Notes under the pieces: model-generated
Told to the model about the DNA's origin: nothing
What the model saw: the letters and a program-made list of their open reading frames with translations, nothing else
Database searches by the model: none
Made by a program: the position numbers and the translations under genes
Part shown: in pieces, positions 19,701 through 31,600 of the stretch
Position numbering within the stretch: position 1 is the stretch's first letter
How the letters are laid out: each line of letters opens with the position of its first letter
Origin: Butyrivibrio sp. YAB3001
Lineage (GTDB): Bacteria; Bacillota; Clostridia; Lachnospirales; Lachnospiraceae
DNA: 64,000 nucleotides
NCBI RefSeq assembly: GCF_900112195.1
Contig: NZ_FOKR01000013.1
Coordinates: 20,204-84,203, forward strand
Direction: 5' to 3'

Positions 19701-22083
19701 AAATGGGCGTGGTCAGCGTGTAAAACTTGTTCTTTGGCACTTCAGGGATATGAATTATCCTGCCGGAGTTCATTTCTATCAGCAGATTAAAGATGAAGAT
19801 GGAGATGGAAAAATTGATCATCAGATCATAGATAAAGATGAGGATGGAGTAAATGATCTTGATGAAAACGACATTGATCTGAATGAAATTGGATTTACAG
19901 GACATGATTTTAACTGGAAAGTTTCTGATAAGTACACAGGATTTAAGGCAGTGGCATATAGAGAAACAGGAACAAAAGAATGGAATTACGAGATGCCTGA
20001 ATCCATTCCGATTCCAGATAATGGTCTTGATATAAGATACGACAGATTAAAGTATAAACTCACTTTTATGTACGGTGATACAGAAATCCGCGTAAAAGAG
20101 GATAATACAGAAAAAGATCTCGAAATATATTATGAAACGGCATTAGACAAATATCGTAATGCATTTGAAAATTGTGAAAAACAGCTTGAGGATTTGTATA
20201 ACAAAGATGAGAAGACTCATTTAACACGGCATTATGTATTTGTTAAATGGTATGAGGATCCGGAATTAACCAAAGAATTCAAGTTCACTAAAGAAGTCGA
20301 TGGAAAAGAACAGCCTATTACTATGCCGGTTGGTGGTAAAGTTGTTTATGCTAAGTTAGTACCAGTTCAGTATACAGTTAAGTTGTATCCAAATGGTGGA
20401 AGTTTCAACAATGGACCAACAAATTACAAAGAGTTCACTGTTGACTGGGGCACAAATATTAAAGCAGAGCTTGATGTCACTAGAGAAGAAAAAGGCGACA
20501 AATATGATCTTGTAGGCTGGTTCTGGTATGACGACAAAGAAAATAAATGGAGTGATATTTATGTTGCTGATTCAGATGTTGTATCAAATGTGACACTGAT
20601 TGCAAAGTGGAGAAAACCAGGTAAGGTACTTGTAAAATACCTGGCTGATGAATCCATTGCAAAAGAGGCTGTAAGATATGATGAGTACAGTTATTCATCA
20701 GATTCAACTGCAAGAGTACTGTCAAAACCAGAATTAATAGACAAGAACTATATGTTTATGGGGTGGGAACTTCTTGATAAAGAGGGCAATGTTGATAAAT
20801 TCTTCAGCCCAAATGATTGTTTTGACATAACAGCTGATTATATTGCTTCTGAACAAAATGATCTTGGCAAAAATGAATCAGTTGTCAGACTCAGAGCTGT
20901 ATTTGAGAAAATTGGAGCAAAGGACACTTCTACAGAAAAGACATCAATAATATATGATGACAACTATGAAGGCGGCGGACGGACAAATCCTGAAGATGAT
21001 GCTGATAATGACGTAAAGAGAATCAATGAAAGATTTAAAGCTAAGACACATGAGCAGACAGGACTTAATAGTCGTGTAGGCTACAAATTCATTGGATGGA
21101 GCACTAAGAAAGGTGCTACAGAAGTAGAAATATATCCTGGAGAAACATGGATTGCAGCAGATAATGAGAACGGCGAAGAGAGCAACATCCTTTACGCTGT
21201 ATGGGAAGAAGTTCCTGAGAATCCAGGAGATGAACCGGAAGAACCAGAGGATCCAGAAGAACCAGAAGAACCGGAAAATCCAGAAGATCCGGAAGACCCA
21301 GAGGAACCGGAAGACCCAGAGGAACCGGAAGAACCAGAGGATCCGGAAGATCCAGAGAATCCCGAAGAACCAGAGGATCCCGAAGATCCAGAAGAACCCG
21401 AAGATCCAGAAGATCCAGAAGAACCAGAGGATCCAGAAGACCCAGAGGATCCGGAAGATCCAGAAGAACCGGAAGACCCAGAGGACCCAGAGGACCCAGA
21501 AGACCCAGAGAATCCCGAAGACCCAGAGGATCCGGAAGACCCAGAGGAACCGGAAGAACCAGAGGACCCGGAAGATCCAGAAGAACCGGAAGACCCAGAA
21601 GACCCAGAGGATCCCGAAGAACCAGAGGATCCCGAAGAACCAGAGGAACCGGAAGAACCAGAGGACCCGGAAGATCCAGAAGATCCGGAAGATCCAGAAG
21701 ATCCGGAAGACCCAGAAGATCCAGAGGATCCGAAAGACCCAGAGAATCCAAATCCAACACCTACACCAGATCCGGCGCCAGTACCGGCAGAGCCGGTATA
21801 TCCGGAACAGGAAGAACCTACATATCCTGAACCAATAGCGGTTCTCAGTGCACCTATTTCTACACAGGAGTTTGAGGCATTTGAACTTGCTGAAGTATTA
21901 GGTGCTGTAAGAACTGAGGCTCCTGTGGAAGCAGATCTTCCTGAGGTTTTAGGTGCAAGAAGAGGAGCAACAGAAGATACTACAAACATTCTTTTTAGAG
22001 TAATAGCTATAATTGCTTCAGCAATTGCTGCATTAACACTTATATTTACTTCTAAAAAGAAAGAAGACAATGAAGAGGATTAA
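16738..22083 (+). CDS. Giant secreted InlB-repeat surface protein B
   Basis: 1781 aa from ATG 16738, chosen over GTG 16729 because GGAGGG (16724-16729) is 8 nt upstream and would overlap the GTG. Order: signal peptide (1-~30), a ~200-residue Glu/Lys/Asp-rich acidic segment, an InlB-type B repeat (FIGWTTEDG), and a conserved ~140-residue module (DKMPAIDVNDYHAGGM..., nt 17690-18110) also present in protein C. Then come several InlB/Flg_new-type repeats marked by F-x-GW motifs, a Pro-Glu-Asp-Pro repeat wall-spanning stalk (nt ~21226-21748), a Pro-rich linker, two VLGA-x-R motifs (~21894 and ~21945), TEDTTN, one hydrophobic helix and a charged tail. No LPXTG. I infer an extracellular, C-terminally anchored protein; the ligand is unknown. 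No YDG repeats are seen here, unlike A and C. Confidence 0.9.
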   Translation: MKSFNKVLVILLALSMIFTTLGGDIACARALAVEDAEELAQIKDEISTVEIEQIPDEQGTNDEPTDQQESVNLEAEEGSLIEEEFLESEDQDVTEEIASEEVSADVEDEEADSNEDESSETEAEERNLDEVVSEKQEKGEPEKEDRGSDEDIALSDEKEDTTLEEKTSEKGEISEETDEELSNEEKESDKSEESDEKKEDKKSDKKKKKKTVEEKEDEVTDEDKELQDEIQEKEEKLVTVTYRTTKGGRVSSHQETININDEEAKFEGSTAEAWNDKYSFIGWTTEDGEVVSVDATLIPENVEADITYIANFEAALDIADKMPAIDVNDYHAGGMIVSVHAAEGIFPVNTEVVISPIADEEAIATARDELGDQITTAKGVDISFVYEGNEIQPADNKYVSVSLSLEEALEAENVSVLHEHDGDVETIAANVEQDGAGNVESASFEVNQFSIFIVAGEDKEDEDNTDKTKLVTYKFYYGNELVNTQTVKKDETIKNPGIPEGLGEHEEFLGWFVKGTEEKIEFPLEIEEDQFEAGETIVEVEARISITYFVSFIGNDGEVIKVLEAKSTLDENNKEQYSTIDVSKVKYAIGDEESSAHKVFVGWTTEKNNKEALLKEDVITVDKDMELYALVVEPYYIYFDANDGNSKESSYTVPIYAEYGESLKDKKPQIDPIRKGYTFKGWFTSRDAAENLDDSKKFTDDDWNKNVEDVFDEVFKEEIAKGITGNNLTLYAGWEQNAEVNYTIIVWAQNISDVYDADNKIGDHEVGKKSYDYVASYGGETGTLLAKPGADIAIAGNDSAKITIDGKEVYDSDALNDKLSKGFHYVGSAVVKSGEKVSEAQKSVSGCEISKKGDTVINVYYDRNVVSIDFMEAEVISKEEAVNAVNNSEDVYGVKLVKDAKGATGTSVVKLTKKTDGTWEYELENKRGKYSSEGPFLKYVLDEEVSMSDLYGKDIPKEWPEGEWRTNKDRHVTFLKSLILDDIDEAETNGRGQRVKLVLWHFRDMNYPAGVHFYQQIKDEDGDGKIDHQIIDKDEDGVNDLDENDIDLNEIGFTGHDFNWKVSDKYTGFKAVAYRETGTKEWNYEMPESIPIPDNGLDIRYDRLKYKLTFMYGDTEIRVKEDNTEKDLEIYYETALDKYRNAFENCEKQLEDLYNKDEKTHLTRHYVFVKWYEDPELTKEFKFTKEVDGKEQPITMPVGGKVVYAKLVPVQYTVKLYPNGGSFNNGPTNYKEFTVDWGTNIKAELDVTREEKGDKYDLVGWFWYDDKENKWSDIYVADSDVVSNVTLIAKWRKPGKVLVKYLADESIAKEAVRYDEYSYSSDSTARVLSKPELIDKNYMFMGWELLDKEGNVDKFFSPNDCFDITADYIASEQNDLGKNESVVRLRAVFEKIGAKDTSTEKTSIIYDDNYEGGGRTNPEDDADNDVKRINERFKAKTHEQTGLNSRVGYKFIGWSTKKGATEVEIYPGETWIAADNENGEESNILYAVWEEVPENPGDEPEEPEDPEEPEEPENPEDPEDPEEPEDPEEPEEPEDPEDPENPEEPEDPEDPEEPEDPEDPEEPEDPEDPEDPEDPEEPEDPEDPEDPEDPENPEDPEDPEDPEEPEEPEDPEDPEEPEDPEDPEDPEEPEDPEEPEEPEEPEDPEDPEDPEDPEDPEDPEDPEDPKDPENPNPTPTPDPAPVPAEPVYPEQEEPTYPEPIAVLSAPISTQEFEAFELAEVLGAVRTEAPVEADLPEVLGARRGATEDTTNILFRVIAIIASAIAALTLIFTSKKKEDNEED
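21226..21748 (+). repeat. Pro-Glu-Asp minisatellite coding for the stalk of protein B
   Basis: About 520 bp of 9-bp units coding for EPE, DPE or NPE triplets (GAA-CCA-GAG, GAT-CCG-GAA and variants), roughly 58 units in frame. Synonymous shuffling between units points to slippage and unequal exchange. The long open frames on the other strand and in other frames (Ser-Gly, Leu-Pro and Arg-Lys-rich) are by-products of this repeat. Confidence 0.9.
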
Positions 22084-22120
22084 TTGGTTTTAACCCAGAT
22101 TATATCAAAGATTCGATGCG

Positions 22121-22158
22121 AAAGCGGTTGATCACAGTATGTGGTTAACCGCTTTTTT
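22121..22158 (+). terminator. Intrinsic terminator after surface gene B
   Basis: AAGCGGTT pairs with AACCGCTT (8 bp, with further inner pairing), followed by six T at about 22152-22157. Confidence 0.85.
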
Positions 22159-22237
22159 GCGTATTAATAACTTAAAAAATATATAAACTAGCGGTTTATA
22201 GAAAATTAATAAATAAGATATAAACATTTGTGTTCAA

Positions 22238-22291
22238 AATGTGAAATAATATTTAATACAGTGTGTTGTGAATGTGAAATAAAATTCACAA
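22238..22291 (+). promoter_or_regulatory. Repeated/inverted motifs upstream of the second companion gene
   Basis: AATGTGAAATAA occurs at 22238-22249 and again at 22271-22282, 33 bp apart (about three helical turns). Overlapping the second copy is an inverted repeat TTGTGAAT / ATTCACAA (22266-22273 and 22284-22291). The arrangement resembles a multi-site operator 70-120 bp before the start at 22362. No protein can be named, and AT-rich chance is not excluded. Confidence 0.4.
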
Positions 22292-22361
22292 ATTAATCAA
22301 AATATGATTAGTTATATGATTGACTGATTTCTATAATTACTTTTAGTGGGGGATAAACGAA

Positions 22362-22613
22362 ATGGAAAACAAAAGTAATCATCATAATAAAAATGCAAAG
22401 GATGGTGCCAGAGACAGTCAAAAAGGTACATTCATTGTAAAAGTTGAGTTTTGCCAGAATAATACCTGGCAGGGGAAGATAACTTGGGCGGAGGAAAATC
22501 AGTCACAAAGATTTAGAAGTGCATTAGAGTTACTCAATCTTATCGATGGTGCTATGGCTAAAACAAAAGAGAAAGCATCGGAAGAAGGCAATCAGGAACA
22601 TTCGGTTTCATAA
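22362..22613 (+). CDS. Small companion protein of surface gene C (paralogue of 16476-16712)
   Basis: 83 aa without signal peptide or membrane helix. It repeats the core of the first companion: GTFIVKVE...NNTWQGKITWAEEN...RFRSALELLNLID, and ends EHSVS. The N-terminal ~20 residues are Asn/His/Lys-rich and not conserved. GTGGGGGAT lies upstream of ATG 22362. The giant gene C starts 26 bp after its stop, behind its own strong SD, so the two are almost certainly one transcript. Unknown function; the strict pairing with a VLGA-tailed surface protein is the main clue. Confidence 0.8.
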   Translation: MENKSNHHNKNAKDGARDSQKGTFIVKVEFCQNNTWQGKITWAEENQSQRFRSALELLNLIDGAMAKTKEKASEEGNQEHSVS

Positions 22614-22639
22614 CATTTTTACAGGAGGGAGAGATAGAG

Positions 22640-25600
22640 ATGTTAAAGAAATGGAAACGTGTATTAGCAATTCTTCTCACATTCGCGTTGGTCACAACCT
22701 CATTTGGAAGTGACTGGGCTTCAATGCGTTCTTTTGCCGTTGAAGACGAGGAAGAATTAGCGCAGCTCAAGAATGAAGACATCACGACTGCTGATTGGGA
22801 GCAGATTCCGGAAGAAGGAGGTCAGGAAGAGTCTCAGGAAGAGTCTCAGGAAGAAATACAGCAAGATGATGACGCTGCTGTAGAAGAGAATAATGATGCG
22901 AATACTGATGAGACCACTGAGGAGACTACCGAAGAAGTGGTATCTGAGGAAACAGCAGATGCTCAGGAGGAAGAATTATCTTCTGAAAGTGAAGAAAATT
23001 CTGAAGCTGTTGCAGAAGAATCTGCAGAAGAAATAAGTGAAGAAAAAGAGACAGCTGAAGAAGTAGCAGAAGAGACAACAAATTCTGATGAAACTTCTGA
23101 TAATAAAGAAACCTCCGAAAAAGAAGATGCTTCAGAGGCTTCAAAAGAAGCGGTTTCCGAGGAAGCTGAAGCGAATGTCGCAGAGGTAGAGGAAGCAGAT
23201 AACGAGGATAAGGACAAAGAGGACAAAAAGGATAATCAGGAAGAGTCAGAAGAAAAGTCTGATAAGAAGTCAGATAAGAAATCTGATAAAAAGTCCGACA
23301 AAAAGTCTGATAAAAAAGAATCCGAAGAGTCAGAAGAGAAAACAGACGAACAGGAAGAAGTAGAAGAGCTTCTTGTAACTGTTCATTATATAGCTTCTGA
23401 AGGCGGAACAGTTTCTTTAGAAGAAGAAACAATTAATATAAATGATGAAGAAGCAAAATTTGAAGGTGCTACAGCACAGGCAGATGATGGCTACATTTTT
23501 GTCAATTGGACAGATGATGAAGGCGTTGTTGTTTCAGAAGAACCATCATTAGTACCTGAGAATATTGAGAGGGAGAGTGCTTTTACAGCTAACTTTGAAG
23601 AAGAAGCAGTAGAAGAACCAGAAGACCCGGAAGAGAAAAAGGTTACTGTTACCTATAAGGCAACAGAGGGGGGAACAGTTTCTTTAGAAGAAGAAACAAT
23701 CGATTTAAATGATGAAAAGTCTAGTTTCAAGGGAGCGACAGCAGAGGCTGATGAAGGCTATCTTTTTGTGAACTGGACAGATTCAGAGGGAAAAGAAGTT
23801 TCAACCAATGAGACATTCGTTCCTTCAGAAATAGAAGAAGATGCGGAGTTTACAGCAAACTTCGAGGAAAAAGCACCTGTTGAAAAAATCGTTACTGTTA
23901 CCTACAAGGCAAGAAAAGGTGGTTATGTTGCAGAAGGTAACAAGACGAAAAAAGTTGAGAAAGTTGATATCAATAAAGAAGGCGCAGCTTTTGAAGGTGC
24001 AACAGCTTACAGCTGGAATGATAAGTACGAGTTTGTGAACTGGACAGATTCAGATGGAAATGAGGTTTCAACTGAAGCCACATTTATTCCTGATGGAATC
24101 GAAGAAGACACAGTCTTTTACGCAAATTTCGAAGCTGTAGAAGATATAGCTGATAAGATGCCTGCCATTGAAGTAGGTGGTTATCATGCTGGTGGACTTA
24201 TAGTTTCAGTAATTGCAGAAGTAGGCGTATTCCCTAAAGGAACAGAAGTTTCTATCACTTCTATTTCAGATGATCAGGCCGTAGCAACAGCTGAGGATAC
24301 TCTTGGAACAGAAGTATCATCTGCTAAGGGTGTTGATATTACTTTCTATTATGAAGGCGAAGAGATTCAGCCTGCAGATAATAAGTATGTTCATGTAAGT
24401 CTTGAACTTGAAGAAACAATTGAGACTGAGAACCTTGCGGTTATTCATGATCATGGAGACGAAGCAGAACAGATTGATGTAGCTGTAAGTGAAGATTCTG
24501 AAGGAAATGCAGAAACAGTAGCTTTTGATGTAAGTGAGTTCTCAATCTTTATCGTTGCTGAGCATGGTACATCTGATGATGATACAGAAAACAATAAGGC
24601 AACACTTACATACTATTTCTATAATGGTGATGTTGAGTTTAGTAGACAGATTGTAAAAGAGGGCGAAGATTTTTATAATCCTGGAATTCCTTCACTTTTG
24701 CCAAATCAGGAATTTAATGGCTGGTTTGAAAAGGATGATGATGGAAACTTCATCGGTGAGGCAATCACATTTGGCAAGGTTGGAAAGATTGATGCCCAGA
24801 CAGAGATAAAGCTATACGCCAATATTACAACAACATACTATGTAACTTTTGTAGGCCAGAGCGATGAAATCGTTCAGGTTAAGAGAGTTGCGGTTACCGG
24901 AAATCAGAGTCCGATGACTAAAATTGACGATGTAGTTGTTACACCTGCGGATTCACAGCAGGCATTTGCCGGATGGGCTAATTCAAAAGCAAATCAGACT
25001 AATAAAATTGTTATCCAGGAAAATGAAATTGATGCAAGCGATGATCAGTACAGAACCTTGTATGCAGTTATCATAAATGCATACTGGCTGCACTTTGATG
25101 AAAACGATGGTGTAGGCGGTGGTGCTGATTATATTGGACCAAGATACATAGAAGATGGTGTAAGACCTGAGACTGTAAAACCGGATCCTCCAACTAGAAA
25201 AGGTTATATATTTGGTGGATGGTACAACGGAAAGGGAACTAACCCCGGAGAAGTTACCGGAGGAGAATTTAGATGGGACATTCCGCTTACTCAGGATACA
25301 ACTATATATGCGAAGTGGACAGAAGATCCTAATACTACATATACAGTTATCATATGGAAGCAAAAAGTTACTGATGATAAAGATGCTACAGAAAAGCATT
25401 ATGATTATGAGACCAGTGAAGTTAAGACCGGTAGAACAAATAGTACCATTACAAATAATACAATACGCACATATCTGAACAAAGAATATGGCGGATTCCA
25501 TTATGACCATTATGATGTTGTTAACAGTAAAGGAGCAACTACAACAATAGGACCGAAGGGTGATACTGTTGTTAATGTATATTATGATCGTAATAAGTTG

Positions 25601-28600
25601 ACTATAACATTTAAAGATTCACTTGGTAATACACTTGGTAAAGCATTTGATGGACTATATGGTCAGACCTTGTCGGAGTATGGCTATAATTGGAACTGGA
25701 ATAATTGTACCTGGTATTATAAATCAAGTTCAGGAAATACAGTTCTGTTGATATTGGATACTTTCAGATTTGACAGCTATTCAGATGCTGGTGCAAATGC
25801 GACTGAACTGGTTGTATATAAGAATAAAACATCAACTGGTCATGAATTGCGATATATCAAGCAGAATATTGATGGATCCTATCCAAGCACAACACCATTT
25901 ACGGGATCATCATCTATCAATAATTTTAGTATTACTGAGAAATTTGATGGGTTTAAAGCGTTTGAATACAGACGTGGAAAGAAAAAAAATAATTCAACAA
26001 CATGGACTTCCTGGACACCAGGACCAGATGGCACCTCAGTAGATCTTACTGGTTATGATTACATTGAAATTCATTATGAGAGACTGAAATACTCAATCAC
26101 TTTCATGGATGGAAACGATGAAGTTGATCCAGAAACAGATGTCTTTGAGAAGATTCCATATCAAAAGAGTCTTTCAACTTATGAGACAAGTGCTCCTACA
26201 CTTCCGGATAAGGCAGGCTATAAGTTCATCGGATGGTTTGAGGATAAGAATGGTCAGACACCTTTTAACTGGTCATTGACCATGCCTGCAGCTAATAAGG
26301 TTATCTATGCGTACTATGCACCTATTCGTTATAAGGTTACACTTGATGCTAATGGCGGTACACTTCTTAACGGACAGGTTGAATCATTTAACCTTAACTA
26401 TGGAGATCACATTAGTAAGGATTCTTTAACAACAAATGTTGAGTATCCTGGATATCTTCTTATCGGATGGTATGACCAGAGCACAGATAAGCCATATTCA
26501 TACGATATAGTTACAGGACCGGCAGTTGAAAAGATTGACGGACAATGGTACGGCTTTATAAACCTTAAAGCTGAGTGGAGAAATCCTGGCGTTAACAATA
26601 TTGTTTACGAAGCGGGCGATCATGGTTCAAATCCACCTGTAGATGGATATAACTATTCAGGTTCATCAGCAGCTGTAGTAGGCGCGCCTCCTGCAACTAT
26701 TGAAACAAAGTATACCTTTATTGGATGGAGAGTTAAGGGAACTGAATCAGATTCAAAGCTTTCAAGAATCTTCTATCCTAATAACAGTATCCAGCTAAAG
26801 GATTATACAAAGTATATAGTTGGCGGAAAACTTACCTTTATCGCTATTTATGAAGAGACAGGAACAGGTTCAACAGAAAAAACTACAATAACATATGATC
26901 CTAATGGTGGAGTAGGAACAGCTAAAACTTTCGAATATAGAAAGAATGAAGGTTTTACTCCGCTTTCACAGACAGAAGCAGGCTTTACACGTGAAAATTA
27001 TGAATTCATTGGATGGGCAAAGACAGCTGATGCTACAACACCATGGCTATCACTGCTTGACATTGCAAATGGTAAGGAGATAGGAGCAGATAATCTTCCT
27101 GATGAAGATGGTGATAGGAAGCCGGATGTTCCAAACATTCTCTATGCTTGTTGGAAACGTCAGACTGCAGAATACACAGTTGAGTATTATAAAGGTGAGG
27201 CTACAGATGATACAGATGCAGATCACTATTTAGGAAAAGTTACCGGACTTGGACCTAAGAATGTTGGTGATCCAGTTATTCTCGTAAACGGTACTGCTCC
27301 TGGAGAGCTCAACTATGCAAAGGCACAGGGGCTTGTAGGCGCAGGCTATAAAGATGGTGTTCAGACACCTGCAACTTACGTGATGAAAGCTGAGAACAAT
27401 GTAATCAAGGTTCTTTATTCAGCAAAGACACTTACAGTTACAATTAAGGGCAAGAAAACTGAGATTACATATGACGGCAAAGAGCACACTGTAACAGGAT
27501 TTATTCCGTCTGCAGTAGATGAAGATGGAAATGCTGTTACATGTACAGAAGACGATTTCACATATGATGGAAACTCAACTATCACAGGAACTCATGTAGC
27601 AGATTCTGCAGATCTTGAGTTTGACCTTACTAAGTTTACAAGTAAGTTAACAGGCTATGATAAAGATGCGATTACATATCTGCATGATTCTCAGCAGCCT
27701 AAGAATGAACTTGTCATTAAAAAGGCAAGCATAACTGTTGAAACATATACAGGCGAGAAAGTATATGATGGCAGTGCACTTACAAAGGGTGCAAAGGTTA
27801 CAGCTACTAATGTAAGCACATCAACTTCTAATGGAACCGAGACCAAGACTACAACTATTGTTGATAATCATGAGAATCAGGCAAAAGAAGTAACACTTAT
27901 AAATGGTGAGGTTGTTTACATTACTATAACCGGAACACAGACAGCAGCTGATACATCAAATAACACCTACAGTTTTGACTGGACAAATAGCTTAACTACA
28001 GGAAAATCAGGCGACTATGAAGTGACAGAATCACTTGGAACACTTAAAGTAACTGATTTCAAAGGACAGATCACAGTAACTACAACAGGCGGAACCTTTA
28101 CTTATGATGGTAAGGAACATGGAGCTACAGTTGAGGTTAGCGGACTTCCTGCTATTGGATATTCTGTTTCTGATGATGAAAAGAAATCAAATGCTAAGGC
28201 TACTGATGTTACAACAACACCAATTACTGCTACAGCAGATGTTCTTATCATCAGGAATGCGGCCGGTGATGACGTAACATCTAAGCTGAATATCAAATAT
28301 GTAACCGGATCAATAACTATACTTCCTGCAAGCATCACTGTTGAAACATTTACTGATGAGAAAGTATATGACGGCAGTGCACTTACAAAGGGTGCAGAGG
28401 TTACAGCTACTAATGTAAGCACATCAACTTCTAATGGAACTGAGACCCAGACTACAACAATAGCCGATGATCACAACAATGAACTTAAGAAAGTTACATT
28501 AATAAATGGCGAAGTTGTTTACATCAAGGTTACAGGTACACAGACTGAAGTTAATACTGATGTGGCTCATGCGAATAACAATACTTATGAATTTGACTGG

Positions 28601-31600
28601 ACAGCAGAAAGCGGAACAACAGCTAAGCAGAGTAACTATACTATCGTAAGCGAGACAGTTGGAACTCTTACAGTAAAAGAAACAACAGCTGAGATTATAG
28701 TTACTACAGTTGGCGGAGAGTTTACCTACGATGGAACAGCGCATGGAGCGACTGTAACAGTATCTGCGCTTCCAACCGGATATACTCTTGGAACACATAC
28801 ATCAAATGCAACAGCAACTCATGTAGCAGAATGTACAGAAACATTTACAGATGGAACTGGAAATTCAGTGAGCAATGTTGTAAATGCGACAGCTGATAAT
28901 CTTGTTATCAAGAACGCAAGTGGAACAGATGTAACAGCAACACTTAAAGCAAATGGAAATATTACTTTTGTTGACGGTTATATCAAGATCAACCCTGCAA
29001 CACTTACAGTAACAACACCTGATGCAAGTAAGGAATACGATGGACAGCCTCTTACAGCAGAAGGTACAATAAGTGGATTTGTAACTGTTGGTGGAGTACA
29101 GGAAACTGCAAAATTTGAAACAACAGGAACCCAGACAGAAGTAAATGCAGGCACACCACATGATGGAAACAATACTTATTCTATTACGTGGAATGGCACA
29201 GCAGTACAGACTGACTATGAGGTTTCAGAGACACTAGGAACTCTTACAGTAACAGAGACAACAGCAGCAATCACTGTAACTACAGTTGGTGGAGAGTTTA
29301 CCTATGATGGAACAGCGCATGGAGCAACTGTTACAGTAACCGGTATTCCAACAGGTTACACACTTGGAACACATACATCAAATGCAACAGCAACACATGT
29401 GGCAGAATGTACTGAAACATTTACTGGTACAGATGGAACAGTTGTGGACAAGGTTGTAAATGCGACAGCTGATAATCTTGTAATTACAAATGCAAGTGGA
29501 ACAGATGTAACAGCAACACTTAAAGCTAATGGAAATATCACATTTGTTGACGGCTATATTAAGATCACACCTGCAACACTTACAGTAACAACTCCTGATG
29601 CGGAGAAGGAATACGATGGACAGCCTCTTACAGCAGAAGGAACAATAAGCGGATTTGTAACCGTTGGTGGTGTAAAGGAAACAGCAACATTTACAACAAC
29701 AGGAACCCAGACAGAAGTAAATGCAAACATCCCACATAATGGAAATAATACATATTCACTTGTATGGGATGGCACTGCAACACAGACTGACTATACTGTT
29801 TCAGATACAGTTGGAACTCTTACAGTAAAAGAGACAACGGCAGCAATCACAGTAACTACAGTTGGTGGAGAGTTTACCTATGATGGAACAGCACATGGAG
29901 CGACTGTTACAGTAACAGGTATTCCAACAGGTTACACACTTGGAACACATACATCAAATGCAACAGCAACGCATGTGGCAGAATGTACAGAAACATTTAC
30001 AGATACAGCTGGAAATACAGTAAGCGAGGTAGTAAATGCGACAGCTGACAATCTTGTAATTACAAATGCAAGTGGAACAGATGTAACAGCAACGCTTAAA
30101 GCAAATGGAAATATTACTTTTGTTGACGGTTATATTAAGATCAACCCTGCAACACTTACAGTAACAACTCCTGATGCAGAGAAGGAATACAATGGGCAGC
30201 CTCTTACAGCAGAAGGTACAATAAGTGGATTTGTAACTGTTGGTGGAGTAAAGGAAACAGCAACATTTAAAACAACAGGAACCCAGACAGAAGTAAACTA
30301 CAACATCCCACATAATGGAAATAATACATATTCACTTACATGGGATGGCACAGCAGTACAGACTGACTATACTGTTTCAGATACAGTTGGAACCCTCACG
30401 GTTACTACTAACGAAAGTGCTAAAATAGAAATCATAGCTCCTAGTGATTCGAAAGAATATGACGGAACTGCACTTACATGCGACGGAACAGGAGTTAAGA
30501 AAGTAACAGCAACCGGACTTCCTTCAGGATTTACAGTAGAAGGAAGCGCAACCGGAAGCCAGACTGATTTTGGTTCAAGCGCAAACCAAGTAAGTGATTA
30601 TACTATTAAGAATGCTGCAGGCGAGGAAAAAACAGCTAACTTCTTAAGTGTAACTAAGACTGATGGTACACTTAGTGTTAGTAAGGCTCCATTGACAGTA
30701 ACAACAGACTCGGCAGCAGGACCTTTTACAGGACAACCACTTACTAAGCACGAGAATGCATCATTAACAGGTCTTAAGAATAATGAGACTGTAACATTTA
30801 ACGTAACCGGTTCACAGACTGAAGTTAATGAGAATGTTCCTCATGATGGAAATAATACTTATGAGATCATCTGGGACGGAACTGCAACAGAGACTAACTA
30901 CTATATCAAGGCAGAGAATCTTGGAACACTTACTGTTTCAGCAGCAGCAATAACTATTAGGGCAAAAGATGCTGTTAAGGATTATGATGGAACACCACTT
31001 ACAAGTAATGTAATAGTAGTTGGCGGAAGCGAGATTCTTCCTACCAACTATGAGATTGTTGGTGAATGTGAAGGTACCATAACAAATGCCGGAACAGAAA
31101 CAAATAAGATCAAATCCTTTAAAATTCAGGATGAAAATGGAATCGATAAGACCTCTAACTTTAATGTTGGTACTCCTATTGATGGAAAACTTACAGTCAA
31201 TCAGATAACAGCTAATGTTACAACTGCTTCAGGTACAAGGGAATACGATGGAAATCCATTTACCAAGGATGAGGCAAGTATTACAGGACTTATTCCAAGT
31301 GAACAGAGCTTAGTTGAGATTCATGCTACAGGATCTGTAACAGAAGTAGGAATTGTAGTTGACAACACTGAGAAGATTACCTGGAATAATGTAAATCCTA
31401 ATAACTATATCCTTTCAAAGAGTATCGGAACACTTGAGGTTACCAAGAGTACCAAAGCGATTACTCTTACAGCAGCAACTGATTCCAAGGATTATGATGG
31501 ATCACCTCTTACAAATGCAAACGTAACAGTAAGCGGAAAGCCTGCCGGATTTACGGTTAATGCAACAGCATCAGGAAGCCAGACAGATGTCGGAACTTCT

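Noticed and set aside
21226..21748. CRISPR-like array
   Set aside because: Units are 9 bp without unique spacers, and they code in frame for the stalk of protein B.
21116..22070. Long minus-strand and alternative-frame ORFs rich in Ser-Gly, Leu-Pro or Arg-Lys over the 3' end of surface gene B
   Set aside because: They arise because the 9-bp Pro-Glu-Asp repeat has no stop codon in any frame. No SD or start context, and the composition is pure repeat translation.
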